In this document: piece after piece, positions 9,736 through 20,967 of the stretch
How positions within the stretch are numbered: the stretch's first letter is position 1
Layout: every line of letters starts with the position of its first letter
Assembly: GCF_004359215.1 (NCBI RefSeq)
Contig: NC_090613.1
Coordinates: forward strand, 7,157,947-7,189,107
DNA length: 31,161 nt
Source: Bremia lactucae
Lineage: Eukaryota > Oomycota > Peronosporomycetes > Peronosporales > Peronosporaceae
Reading direction: 5' to 3'
Position numbers and translations under genes: made by a program
The notes under the pieces: generated by a model
The model's input: the letters and a program-made list of their open reading frames with translations, nothing else
Told to the model about the DNA's origin: nothing
Databases searched by the model: none

Positions 9736-12700
9736 AAAGAGAGAGGGCAACGACGACAACAACGCGGCACAGGCACCGCCGGCAACTGGTCACAAAAGGA
9801 TCTCGCGGGAGCCTGCTGCAGTCGTCATTCCTCCCGCTCACGCAGGGAGCAAGGATTCTGAAACGCTGGCCAAGGTTCTCGAAATGCTGTCCGGAATGGA
9901 TGCGAGGATGAAGATGATGGAAGCATCGCAAGCAAGGATTGAAGAGGACGAGCGGATGCGCGGGGCCGAAGAAAGCGGGCTACTCACCTCCATGCTCAGC
10001 GCTGATTTTGCCGGGAGGCTACATCGTGGAGCCCTGGAGCTTTCGGACCTCCGCAAGCGGCATGGATCACCGCAAGCTCGACGTGCGGGTGGTCGGTTTG
10101 ACGACCTAAGGATGGGGCGCGACACCCTGCGCAGCAACGCGCCGAGCCACTTCCGCAGCCGTCTCCTCAGCTGCCGCCATATCAGCCACAGCCGATGTCT
10201 CATGGGTCGCCAGGGCCACCGCAGAGTTCCTGCGCCCACGCAGTACCGAAAACCGGATGCGAGGCAACGCATGTTTTCAATGGTGTGACGCGCAGTCGTC
10301 TGGCGAGACGCAGGGACGGTGAAGTTGCGTTCGATGTGTCAATGAAACGTATTATACGCAAGGACAGTGCACTCAGCGCGCGAAACACAGGCGCCAAATG
10401 ATGTGTTGATGGCGGTTCTAATGCGAGAAGAGTCAGCCGACGAGACAAATGCTGATATGCAGACGGTCTGACTCCTACATTTCCACCAGCGACTCGGACA
10501 TCTCGCTTACGACAGCAGCGAAAGGATGGCCAAGGACTCAGCGTCTGGTTTCAAACTCACGTATACGAAGCGGCCGACTTGTTTCTCGTGCGCGCAGGGA
10601 AAGAAGACAAAAATTTCCAGTCGCGGAAGGACACTGGCACGAATTCACCCATCGATAGAATCGGTGGAGTATTATTTGCTCGAATTTAAAGGGCTCGATG
10701 ACGCCAAAAAATCGGCTCGGGAACCGTTATCTTGTGAACTTCATAGATCACAAATCGAATTACTGTCGCGTCTTCCTAGCGCTTACGAAGGATAAGACTG
10801 CAAAACAATTTGAGCACTTTCTAGCTCTTCGAACGCCGGTTCAATTGCCGTATCCACGTGCTGCGCACAGACAGGGGCGGTGAGTACGCGAACGTTGACC
10901 TGTTCTGCAAGTCGACAGGCGTCGCGCGACAAACAAGCGAGGCTAGAAATCAGGCGTCGAACGGCAAGGCGGAGCGCATGTACAGGACGGTGCTGAACAT
11001 GACGCAGCATGATATTTGCCAGTCGTCTTCCGGTGTCATTTTTGGGGATGCAGTCGAATATGCGTACATACTCAATCGCAGCCGGACCAATTCAATTGCA
11101 AACCGCGCATCGCCGATGGAGGCTTTGACCAAGCACGCGCCCGACTGCGTGATATCGTTACTTTTGGATCGATCTGCACGGTTTACCGGGACCCCGGAAA
11201 GAAATCGCTAGCACAACGGGCACAAGTTGGCGTTATCATCGGTTGCAGTGATGAGACAAAGGGGTTCAGGCTGTTCATACAGAACGAAAACAGGGTCACG
11301 GTCACACAGCATGTGCGTTATATTGAAACCCTCAGGGCGAAGCAAAATAGTCAGCTTCAACGCGCACTCGAATTTAAAGATCAGGCGGCCGTGACAGACA
11401 TACTAAGTGCAGTCACTATTGGGCTTAGCGCAGTGCCTGCGACAAAAATTCCTGCAAAGGATGAGGCGTCTACACGCAAAATAGAAAAAAAATTCCTGCA
11501 AAGGATGAGACGTCTACACGCAAAACGAGCTGGCAAGAAAAATCGAAGTCTTGGACGCGTGCGGCGCATAGGACGCGCAGTGCGACCAACGGACGCAGGG
11601 ATCAGGGGGTCAGGAGAAGTTAGCGCAAGAAGAAGGTGTGCAACAAGAAAACTTGGTAGCGCATGAGTACGAGCGCGACCCCAAAAACTATGGGGAAGCG
11701 ATGCACAGCGCAAAAAGGAAGGGCTGGGAGAAGGCAACGCAAGAGGAACTACAAGCTCTGAAAGAAAATGGCGTATGGAGCCTTATTAAGCAACCCATGG
11801 GAAGCAACGCATTGCACACGAAGTGGGTCTACAAAACGAAGACAAATGCTGACGGCCTCCTCGACCGTCTGAAGGCAAGACTTGTGGCGTGCGGTATTGA
11901 ATAGGTCTTTGGGGTTGATTAGCAACTCACCTTCGCTGCCGTCATGGATATGTCTACCGTGAAGGTGATTTTGGCGCTTGCAGCAATCTTGGGGTGCCGT
12001 CGAAGCACGGAGACATCCCCAACGTCTACGTCAAGGCAGACAAGAAAGCCCACTCGGTAATCCTACTGCATGTTTCACAGGCGATGGAAGTCAGCGAGGA
12101 TATTCTCAAGACACTTTGCGCCACACACAAGAAGGATGCTGTGCTCGAGCTGCACAAAAGCCTGCACGGCCTCAAGCAGGTTGGACGACTTTGGAGCCAA
12201 CTCTTGCACGCTCGATTGATGGATGCCGGTCTTAGCCAGTGTATTTCGGACATGTGCCTCTACTGGATGGTCGATGGCGGCCAGCTGGTCGTCGTGGGTG
12301 TGTACGTGGACGACCTGCTGGCCATCGGAACCGACACAGTTGCAGTCGACCGATTTTTCATCAAGCTTGGAAGCCTAGCCATAAAGGACCTTGGCTTCGT
12401 CAGCAAATTTCTTGGAATGCGTGTCGCTATAGAGGACGACAACAGCTACGTGCTGGACAAATTGGAAGCGATAGACGAGCTGTTGCGCGAGCATGGACTT
12501 GAGAACGCCAACTTGACGCGAGACTCGATCGTGGCGGACTGCTACGAAGTACAGCCAGAAGATTGCGCGCTGTTGGGCGCAAGTGTGGATGGCGGGGGTT
12601 CGAGTATCCGGACCTTTTAATCCCTTGTCGGAAGCCTTCTTTCGGTGGTGCGCTGCACGCGGCCAGACATCGAGTATGCCGTACATAAAGCAACGCGCCA

Positions 12701-13290
12701 GACCCATCAGCCACGGCTGCATGACCTCAAACTCGCAAAGAGGATCGAGCGTTATCTTAAAAGTACACGCGAATTCAAGCTGCGCATGGAGCCGACGAGG
12801 ACCCGCGATGGCGAGCTGCAGCTTGAGTCCTACTCGGACGCTGAATTCGCCGCTGACAAGTCGGACCGGATGTCTTTAACCGGCGGCATTATCTGGCTGA
12901 ACGGGATGCCGGTCAGCTGACGGCAAAGAAGCAAGGCGGAGTCACGCTTTCCACAATGGAGGCGGAGTTTGTCGCCGCGTCGGACCAAGCGCGCGAGCTG
13001 CTCGGCATCAGGGCGATGCTTTGCGAAATCGGAATGCCGCCTACGCTCCCGATGGCACTCCAAGTTGACAACCAAGCGGCGTTATAGCAGTTGGCGGGCG
13101 AGGCATCGTCACTGAAGGCGAATCACATCGACGTGCGCCTGAATTTTGTTTCCGACTACGCGAGGCGTGGTGTAGTCGCGGCCCAGTACGTGTGCTCGGA
13201 GCTGCAACTGGCGGACCTGTGACGAAGGCGCTTGATGTTGCAAAACTTAGTGCATTGTGCAAGTTGATGCGACTTGGCTAAATGGGCGGA
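9728..13290 (+). pseudogene. Ty1/copia gag-pol, heavily frameshifted
   Basis: The frame starts MSPKREGNDDNNAAQA (9728), a gag with a helical stretch (LEMLSGMDARMKMMEA). It then breaks repeatedly. Later pieces, in copia order: GAG-pre-integrase CFSCAQGKK (about 10580), integrase core RYLVNFIDHKSNYCRVF, VLRTDRGGEY (catalytic Asp) and SNGKAERM (catalytic Glu) at 10700-11000; reverse transcriptase WVYKTKTNADGLLDRLKARL (11826) and GVYVDDLLAIG (catalytic YVDD, 12300); RNase H YSDAEFAADKSDRMSLTGG (12830) and MEAEFVAASDQARELLGI (12956). Integrase-before-RT order defines copia. Many stops and shifts, and loss of most of the gag C-terminus, make it inactive. Confidence 0.9.
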
Positions 13291-13310
13291 AAGTCATGGC
13301 CGAGGAGGAG

Positions 13311-13542
13311 GGTTGAAAAGGAGAGCGTCGTCTTAAGTACGAATGCGCATGAGGCGTGCAGGACGACGATGGGAATGGCGGTCGTTGACTTTGTGATTGT
13401 ATCATGCATGCATTGTGCAAAACGATGGAGGATTTGCGGATGCGTGGACAAGAAGGGTAGCGAGTGAAAAGTAGGTGAAGGCATAATGGAAAACAAAAAC
13501 AGAATCCTTCTACTACAGTGCCTAAGATTTCAATATCGGATA
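13311..13542 (+). mobile_element. Copia 3' LTR with target duplication
   Basis: A 232 bp LTR beginning GGTTGAAAAGG (TG mutated) right after the purine run GAGGAGGAG, and ending CGGATA (CA mutated). The following GAAGA at 13543-13547 repeats the five bases before the 5' LTR, giving a 5 bp target-site duplication that bounds the element as 9493-13542. Confidence 0.85.
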
Positions 13543-13595
13543 GAAGACTTGAAGCGTTGATTGATGAACGCTTCGGTCACTGGACAACCAAAGCT

Positions 13596-13784
13596 GTCAC
13601 GGGGCTCTCAGTAATCTGCCATGGCAAATTTGAAAGGTGACTTTGGGGACCGCTTGGCCGTAATATTATGGAGAGGGAAAAAATGGTGGTGTCATGGGCT
13701 CTCAGTAATCTGCCATGGCAAATTTGAAAGTGACTTTGGGGACCGCTTGGCCGTAATATTATGGAGAGGGAAAAAAATGGTGGT
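13596..13784 (+). repeat. Tandem duplication, two ~95 bp units
   Basis: Units 13596-13690 and 13691-13784 are nearly identical (GGGCTCTCAGTAATCTGCC...GGGAAAAAATGGTGGTG), with only a few base or one-base length differences, so the duplication is recent relative to its surroundings. It abuts the truncated end of the family A antisense ORF at about 13788. Origin unknown. Confidence 0.85.
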
Positions 13785-13787
13785 GCC

Positions 13788-14884
13788 GGCCGCGTCAAAT
13801 GCCTTAGTCGAAACGTCGACAGCTACTGCTGCTGTCGCGTTAACAGGGCTAAAGGATCCATCCCACATTAACAGTGAGGATGCTGATCCGTCGCTCATTG
13901 TCGACTACAATGAGTCGACACCGTTGACAACGACATGAGGAATGATGATGCGGCATTATTGCCTATCCAAACTTCTTTCATGGCTCACAACATGGAGACA
14001 GCAGCATTTACGAATGATGTCTCGTCGTCTGCGCTGACAAGCGCAGCGACAGGTAGTGAGAGCGCTGCCCTTAAAGGCGTAGCCGCTTCTTCGTTAAGTA
14101 AAACCTCAGCGCTTTATGCTCTGACCATTATCCATAATGGTTCTAACATAGAGGATTCTGAGCCTATAGTTCCGCCGACGACACGTGAACGTGTTCAGTC
14201 GATGTCACAAGCCAGTCGTTTAGAACGTGGCTATGTGACGGGTGGCATATCCCTAATGCCACTTCCACCTAAATGGCCTCATTTAAACGGGCCAAGAGCG
14301 TCGCTCCTAGAGCGCGCTCTTCTAGACGCACATAATTATTATGGCGTCTTTAATTCATGGAGAACCGGGGGAAATCGCTTGGGCGTATTTTCCCGATCCC
14401 GGTCATGTCGCCTTCAAATGAAACGCCCGACCAATACGAGGCGGAATTCCTGCGCCGCATTCATCCACATTCCAATGTGATGAAACAGCGGTCGCAGCGA
14501 ATTAATTTCGCCCGTTTGCGTAGGAAATAATTAGTGGGCGGTACGGTACCCCCTGTTTCTTCTCACCCCGCTACTTCTGCTAGTCCTTTTGAGACTAGCG
14601 AAGAGGACTCAGCTGGTGCTCCTTTTCATAGGCAGCCACCAAGCCGGGCACATCAATACGCAGGGTATCGATCGGTTCCCAAGAGTCAAAACTCTTCGGG
14701 AAACCTTTCCATTGGACGAGGATCTGATCCCTTGCGTCACGGAGCGGTGGGCAAGCAACGTTCCAACAAGGAAGCGTTGGTTCTCACCCACATCCATCAG
14801 TGCAGGCGGCGCCCGAGAGGAGCGGCGATCTCGCCCACCTACTCGCGGCTGCCTTACCTTCGTCCATTCGGTCTCAGGCGTTAA
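13788..14884 (+). pseudogene. Family A antisense ORF, copy 2 (N-terminus missing)
   Basis: Opposite in strand to pol copy 2. It reads AASNALVETSTATAAVAL, VDYNESTPL, MAHNMETAAFTNDVSSSAL, DSEPIVPPTTRERVQSM, GGISLMPLPPKWPHLN, then (other frames) INFARLR and GGTVPPVSS ... FHRQPPSRAHQYAGYRSVP, crossing the pol stop at 14595-14597. Beyond it, in frame with the consensus, is a leucine-zipper-like stretch (AAERRIADLESQVS, TSDLVDVRAKARQGYERLKT, 14880-15010) antisense to the pol linker and open, apart from one TGA, to 15252. The first ~35 codons and the adjacent LTR are cut off at 13788. Function unknown; the coiled coil is my reading of heptad spacing. Confidence 0.6.
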
Positions 14885-17800
14885 ACGCTGCTGAACGACG
14901 TATTGCGGATCTCGAGAGTCAAGTCTCATGACTGACCTCGGATCTCGTTGATGTCCGAGCAAAGGCTCGTCAGGGTTATGAACGCCTGAAGACTCGCTTG
15001 GACCTTTTCGAACGGATAATATTGAGGGATCCGCGTTGCTCGCGTGATGTCCCTCGCTCTCCAAGTCCTGTTCTTGGAGGGAGGAATCGGTCTGATAGCT
15101 TTTCGCCTTCACGTCCCCCTCACCCGAACGACGCTCGACTCACAGTCGGCGTCACCATCGGTCTCCTTAGCCAGATGGGGATATGTGACTACATACCGTT
15201 TCAGACGACCCACGTAAATACGGGGTGCGTCTTCATATACGGGGAAGGGTAAGCCTATAATTTAGGTCTCCAACCTCTTCAACTACGTTAAGGGCCCAAT
15301 GAAACGCGACAACAACTTCGTAGTACCTCCAGGTAGTACAGAAATTGCATTTTTAGGTAGGGTAGCAGTACTTAATAGTACTTTTTCACCCACTCTAAAG
15401 CGTTCATTGTTTTTGCGACCATTTCGGTCCGCATAATCTTTTTGCTTGTCCTGTGCGCTTGCCATTGCGTCACGGACTTTACGTGTGATGGCTAATCGCT
15501 CATCCACAAAGCGTTGAGCCTCGCTCACGCTTTTAGCATCAAACTCGCCTATGATACCGCCGAGAGGTCGGTCATAAGGCGTAGTTTTATTGACCACTGC
15601 TAAACTGGCAGGGTCACTAGGGCAAGTTTCAGTCGTTGAGATGATACCCTCATGGGTCATCATCATATTTACTAAATTTTGTCCCTCTTTCGCACCGAGC
15701 ATAGTGAGGGGCCCTCCCCTACTAAGACTCGGGCTGCGCACAAACAAAACTGGCGTCCGAGCATGGCGCAGTCCGTTAATTTGAAATGGTGTCGAACCCT
15801 ACTGGCGTGGACACTGTTATTTATAGCGAACTTCACAAAAAGGGCAATAGCTTGCTCCACTCTTTGGGACTTGCTATAGTGCGTAAGACATCCACCACGA
15901 CCCGATTGGCACGTTCTGTTTGGCCATCGATCTGGGATGATCTGCGGTCGACATGTGGAGCTTGCTAGTCTGTCTACAAAGACGACTAGCCCTGTCCGAC
16001 CCTTATGATCCGGCGGCATGCCAAACATGAAGTCCAGACTTACTGACTTCCAACAGTTGGTTGGAATCGGTAGCGGCTTCAGTGGCGCACTGCTGGACGG
16101 TGCAGGCTTAATGCGCTGACACTGTTCACAAGAGCGAATATAGTTGGCCACCCATCTATATAGATGTGGCCACCAAAATTCCTCTGACACTCGCAAGAAT
16201 GTCTTTTCACGGCCCAGATGCCCACTAGATGGCGCATCATGGTGCTCGAGAAGGATCATCAGCTTGAGATCTGTGTCATGAGGCACATAGATTCTCAAGG
16301 GATCACAAGGTGACAGCTGATGCCATAACAGGCCATCGCTGCAGCTAAAGTGATTGAGCTTAGCTTTCAGGTGCGACAGAAGGGAAACCTTTCGTCCACC
16401 GAAGTGATCCAACAGCAGGCGACAGTGGTCGTCCTGACTGTAGCTCTCTTTATCTCAGAGGCCAATGAGCTCGTCACGTGGTATGCCTTCATGGCTGCCA
16501 ACGTCGACGGCTGAAATTGTGCTTTAGCACTAGACACACTTTCCTGGTGTCTTACCTCGAAGTCGGGTCTGCGCGATAAAGCGTCAGCCAAGACATACGA
16601 CTAACCCGGCTTGTATTCAACTTTGAGATTAAATTCATAGAAGAATGTAATCCATCTTGCCATTATAGGCGAGAGGTGCGGTGAGTATATTGCGGTCCGC
16701 AGTGATGCGTGATCCGTTTAAATCGCAAATGGTTCGGTGCCCAATAGGTGCACTCGAAACTTGACAGGAGCATACTTTTTTGCAAGTAGTCTCTACAAGA
16801 GATTGCCTCACTAATACGAGCGCATCATCTTGTTCTTTTGACCAAACCCATTCTGCGTCCTTTTTGGAGGTCAGATAATGGTTTAGTTTGCTCAGCATAA
16901 TTCTTGCTTTATTTATGCAAGTAATTACCGAGCCCTAGGAATTAGCGCAAATCCTTTACATGCCGTGAGGTTAGCCATTCCTTTACTAATTTTACATTGT
17001 CTGGGACACCACGTGTACGTACGATGCAGCCCAGCACAGGTATCTCGGGGACCCCTATGATGCACTTTTACAAATTGACGTACAATCGGGCGTCCTTTAA
17101 AGTCTGCAACACAGCGTCTAAAATGACGCTTGTGCGACTCTAGTGCGCTCAGCCCGTCCTCGGCCCCACTACGCACGAATACATCGTCAAAGTAATGGGG
17201 CGCGCAGGCACGATGCTGATGCATCACGTGAACCACCACTCCATTGAATGTCGCTGGTGCGTTTTTAAAACCTTGGGGCATCACAAGCCACTCCCACATC
17301 ATACCGCTTGGGGGGCTTACAGCTATTTTGGCTACATTGGACTCTCTCATTAGTATCTGATAGTAGCCATCCTTCAAATACAACGCGGAAAAGATATTTG
17401 ACTTTCCCATGGACAACAAGATATTTTTTCGCGAGATTGGCGTTTGCGCCGGAATGGTCGCCGTATTCAATTTATTATAAGCATGAATCACGCGCCATCC
17501 ACCTGTGGATTTACGCACACAAAAGGTGGGGCGGCAGTGAGGCGATTTGCTCTCACGCACATGTCCCGCCTTGGCTCGCTGGTCAATAAGCTCATCCATA
17601 CAATCGACTTGTTCTTTCGGCAACGGCCGTTGCCTGGCACACAATACTTGGGGCCAGGTTCGAGATCTATTTCGTGCCCGATGCTCCTATCTGGCGGTAG
17701 GCGGCTCGGCACTCCTTCTGGGAACACATCGCGATATTTCCACAGAACCTCAAACAACGAACTGTCTCTCAAGGCATCCCAGCCTTGAGCAGCGTACCGC

Positions 17801-18904
17801 TTCTTTTTGTCCGTTTCTGGGACGCTCTCGTCCATTGGGGACGACGAGCAGCAGTCCACCAAGTTCTCTTCTGGAACTGGTGCGACTATTTCGTGGATCT
17901 TTCCTTCCTTTAATTCGGCAAGGAACAGATCCCACGACATCTCCGGGAGATTTACTATCTCCTCGGCAGATTTAAAGACTTGCCGGAGCACCTCAACTGA
18001 GGATGCCTCCGCAATTTCGTCTTTGACGGCCTCGAACACCTCGTTCGAAGGCCCGTCCTCTTCATTAGAGACTGATCCAAAGGTCACTCGTTTAGACGTG
18101 CCTTTGATCGTCCTAATCTGTCGGGTACTCGTTTTTCGAGTTACCACGACCCTTTTCTGGGAAGCGGGTGTCGTTGCACTCCTGGCTAACGCACCCCTTC
18201 CAACCGCACCAGGCTCTTGGCACTGTGCCGGTTTATGCGACGCATGACTTCTTGTCAGCTCGCCGTCTACTGCCACAGGCTCTCGGCTCTGTGCAGGACA
18301 TTCGGACGCATGACTACTTGTCATCGTCCTATTCACTACCTCAGTCTCCACGAGCTGGGTAGGAATTGGTGACGTTTGACATCCCGTCAACGCACCCTCA
18401 ACTGTGTTCGACACGACATCAGTTGCATAGGCCTCTCGCAGGAGCACATCCTTTCCGGTGTCCTGCGTAGAGTTCGCAACTGTGCGTGTACGCCAGTCTA
18501 TCCATGGTTGGTACTTTGCCAACCATGGCATGCCTAGGATGAGGTCATACGGACTCTCCATTCCTAGCACTGTGAACTTCTCTTTACAAGAGAAGTCACT
18601 AAAGCTGAAGGCGAGTTCTACCTGAACTCCCTCAGACTTAACGAGCGCGCCGTTCGCTAAACGAACGGTCGCCTCTTCTCGCTTGCCATCCTGGCAAAGC
18701 GACTCAAACATCGCCGGTCTCTTTCTTAGAGCCGCGAGTTTCACAAAATTTTGTGATGCACCCGAATCCACTAGGAGGGTCATCACCTGGTCATAGCCTC
18801 TTACATGAGCGCTATAGACCAGCAGGGTTGAGGTCCGAAATTTCGAGACCTCAGGGACTATGCTACCCATTTGTTCNATTTTCGGGAAGATTGCTTGCCC
18901 ACTG
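14595..18904 (-). pseudogene. Family A pro-pol, copy 2 (protease to chromodomain)
   Basis: Reading leftward: aspartic protease (LLVDSGASQNF, near 18760) with LILGMPWLAKYQPWIDW; linker; reverse transcriptase, whose FSALYLKDGYYQ has Tyr where the first catalytic Asp belongs (near 17379) while the YFDDVFV box (17183-17194) is intact; a shortened RNase H ending LADALSRRPDFE (near 16570); integrase with HHCC finger (HHDAPSSGHLG, CEQCQR), first Asp in SLDFMFGMP, then a deletion that removes the rest of the catalytic triad; C-terminal IN (RFRVGEKVLL, FIGP); Ser-rich linker; chromodomain with a one-base shift; stop at 14595. It lacks gag and both LTRs. The 5' edge abuts the secreted-protein gene. One N lies at 18877. 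Confidence 0.88.
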
Positions 18905-18928
18905 CTCCGTGAAGCATAAGCTTCACCT

Positions 18929-19372
18929 CTAGCAGTAATAAAGACCTCCAAAAGGAATGCCAAGACCACACCCGCCACCATACAGACCCGCTCCATACAT
19001 GTTCCAGTAACCAATCGGGTACGCCCAGCCGGGAATGCCACCGCACATGAATCCAAATCGGTACGGTCCAAAACCACCCCAACCGCCCCATCCGCCCCAG
19101 CTTCCGAGTCCCCAGCCAAATTGCTCTTTCTTGTTGTCATCGCTCTGATCGTTGGATTCATTGTCTTCGTGACTTTCTTTCTTAATACTTGCAATGGCAT
19201 TAGCTGGTGGATCAATCTTCACCGTCACTCCTGTTAGCGTGACACCATCGGGCAACTTGGACGCCTGAACTTTAGTAAAAGCTTCGACTGATGTTTTGAC
19301 CACAGGCTCGTCGACGGCAATAACACTACCGACAAAAGCCAACATGGCGACAAAAAAGCATGAAGTCTTCAT
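18929..19372 (-). CDS. Small secreted Gly/Trp/Tyr-rich protein
   Basis: An intact, intronless 147-residue frame. Residues 1-19 (MKTSCFFVAMLAFVGSVIA) form a clear signal peptide. An acidic/Ser/Asn region (KKESHEDNESNDQSDDNKKE) follows, then from about residue 83 a Gly/Trp/Phe/Tyr-rich tail (GWGLGSWGGWGGWGGFG, GIPFGGLYYC). It should be exported, perhaps to the cell wall or extracellular matrix; that is inference from composition. No RxLR or LFLAK motif is seen. The stop is only ~13 bp from retroelement-derived sequence (18885-18916), so its native 3' UTR is probably replaced. I do not recognise the family; the intact frame amid decayed repeats suggests it is kept. Confidence 0.8.
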   Translation of the reverse strand: MKTSCFFVAMLAFVGSVIAVDEPVVKTSVEAFTKVQASKLPDGVTLTGVTVKIDPPANAIASIKKESHEDNESNDQSDDNKKEQFGWGLGSWGGWGGWGGFGPYRFGFMCGGIPGWAYPIGYWNMYGAGLYGGGCGLGIPFGGLYYC

Positions 19373-19766
19373 AATTTCGCTGTTGTAGTTGCTTTAAAGC
19401 TGCAAATTGAATTATGGCGGAGTGTAATCAGCTCTAATGGGGGACTTCTCATTGTTTAGTCTTCTACTGTCATGAACTTTTCCGCAAATTTTGATTGAAG
19501 TCGGTGAATCCAAGTCCCGAATGATAGCAACGAGGATGGAATGGCGCCTGACAAGCAAACAACACTGGACGAATGTCAATATATTTTTGAGCGCAAAAAA
19601 ATATAACGTTGTCGTGCATTTTGCATCCACACGCTTTCAGCGAATGATGCCTGCATATCGATTTTACGGATATTCGTGAAGTAAAAAGATCTGTTTTATT
19701 TTAAAATACATTTGGGCGGCACTCGCAGAACGGTATTATGCGACAAACAACTTATCAGACCACTTT
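19373..19766. other. Upstream region of the secreted-protein gene
   Basis: No gene seen. It should hold the promoter for the minus-strand gene ending at 18929. Confidence 0.5.
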
Positions 19767-20135
19767 TTACAAGCTGGGGAATAGGACAAGCGATATACCC
19801 TTTCTGTAAGCACTAAGAGTTGCCTGAGGCACCTGCTGTGCCTGAGAAAAAATATGGCAGAGACATCGACAAAGGCCGAAAATGCGTGCACCTACCTGAT
19901 GCTCGAAACCGGGGATTGTGAGGCTTTGCGGATCTTTTGCTTGGTAGCTCACCAGATTGAGAATTTCGGCTGCTAGAAGGAAAGTAGGGGCGCCAGTGAG
20001 CATCCCTGACGTATCTCGGACTCCACCATGATAGCTACCGAGATCTCTCCATTCACGCGAAATGCCCGCTTGTGCCCGTATGCATTGGCTCAATGTAATT
20101 CTTAACTTGGCATCTTTAAAGTATTTACACCGCAA
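19767..20135 (-). CDS. Unrecognised coding segment, possibly with one intron
   Basis: A 122-codon minus frame with coding-like composition: LRITLSQCIRAQAGISREW, DLGSYHGGVRDTSGMLTG, FLLAAEILNLVSYQAKDPQ, IPGFEHQ. CAG|GTAGGT (donor at 19895) and TTTTCTCAG (acceptor at 19842-19843) bracket a 54 bp phase-0 stretch that could be an intron; both spliced and unspliced forms stay open to the stop at 19767. The ATG at 20135 may not be the true start: upstream exons could be lost, since the sequence just beyond resembles a decayed secreted-protein gene. No family recognised. Confidence 0.4.
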   Translation of the reverse strand: MRCKYFKDAKLRITLSQCIRAQAGISREWRDLGSYHGGVRDTSGMLTGAPTFLLAAEILNLVSYQAKDPQSLTIPGFEHQVGARIFGLCRCLCHIFSQAQQVPQATLSAYRKGISLVLFPSL

Positions 20136-20139
20136 CGCG

Positions 20140-20347
20140 AAAGCTTATGTTGGCTACAGTGAAATTGTTGACAAATACGGTTCGGTTGGCTTTTGAGTCT
20201 CCTTTAAAGTGGCAATGGAGAAGGATGTTCTTGCATTTTATTAGTGAAACGGATCTTTACGTTTGATGTGTCACAAAGCGACGATAAGGCTGGCGACGAT
20301 GCGATTACGTGAAGTTGCGCGATTGTAGAAGCAGCTTTTATTTCCAT
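20140..20347 (-). pseudogene. Decayed paralogue of the secreted protein at 20968
   Basis: The minus strand from 20347 reads IASSPALSSLCDTSNVKIRFT and, after a one-base shift, KCKNILLHCHFKGD. This lines up with IASPVPSLCDAPSVKLYVTY and KRKNMFFHGHSEFD of the plus-strand copy, and the DNA matches too (ATCGCATCG, TCGCTTTGTGAC). It lacks a good hydrophobic leader. The two copies are head-to-head about 620 bp apart. Confidence 0.55.
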
Positions 20348-20967
20348 AAATCGTGATGTTGCGCACCGTATGCGAGTCGTAGAAGCAATTATACCGAATA
20401 AGGTGTCAGAAATACGCGGTCGTTACTCTAATTATATCTCGAAGGTAAATTATGGATCAGCATTATTTGAGTTAATAATAAGCGAATTTGGAATATTAAT
20501 GAACAAAAATTGCGCAATTTCTAGAGCTCCAAGTGTGAAGGTCGCAATTGTATGTATGCTTTATTGCATCTTCAATACACCTTTATTCTTAACATTACTC
20601 CATGCGAAGGTCATTGAACCTCAAGCAATTTGTACCATAAACAGAACAATTACTTTTAATCCAAATCCCAGCTTAAAAGTCTCGAGATTAGAGCTGCAAC
20701 GTGCACATCATAGATGTAAAAGTGAAAGGACAATTTTGGACAAAATAAGTACACCTTGTGTTACCTAATGACGATTTGATGGATTTAACTCAAGCTTATT
20801 TAAGCTCAGTTGTTATTAATTAACAAGCCCATCGCGATTTGGTGCACAACCAAGGCGACACTCCCGCTTTAGCAAAAAGCTTCACAATTTCACCATATTT
20901 TCGTCTTTCAAACTTCCCAACGCTTCAAACCTTTTTCATCCGATTTCGGACAGCAGTGACAACATTC

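Noticed and set aside
17488..19215. Long minus-strand frame read as one 575-residue protein
   Set aside because: Its first ~100 codons are an out-of-frame reading of the secreted Gly-rich gene; only the part below about 18904 is real pol.
20370..20768. 132-codon plus-strand frame
   Set aside because: AT-rich, no recognisable motif, in the likely promoter region between the two secreted-protein paralogues; no support beyond openness.
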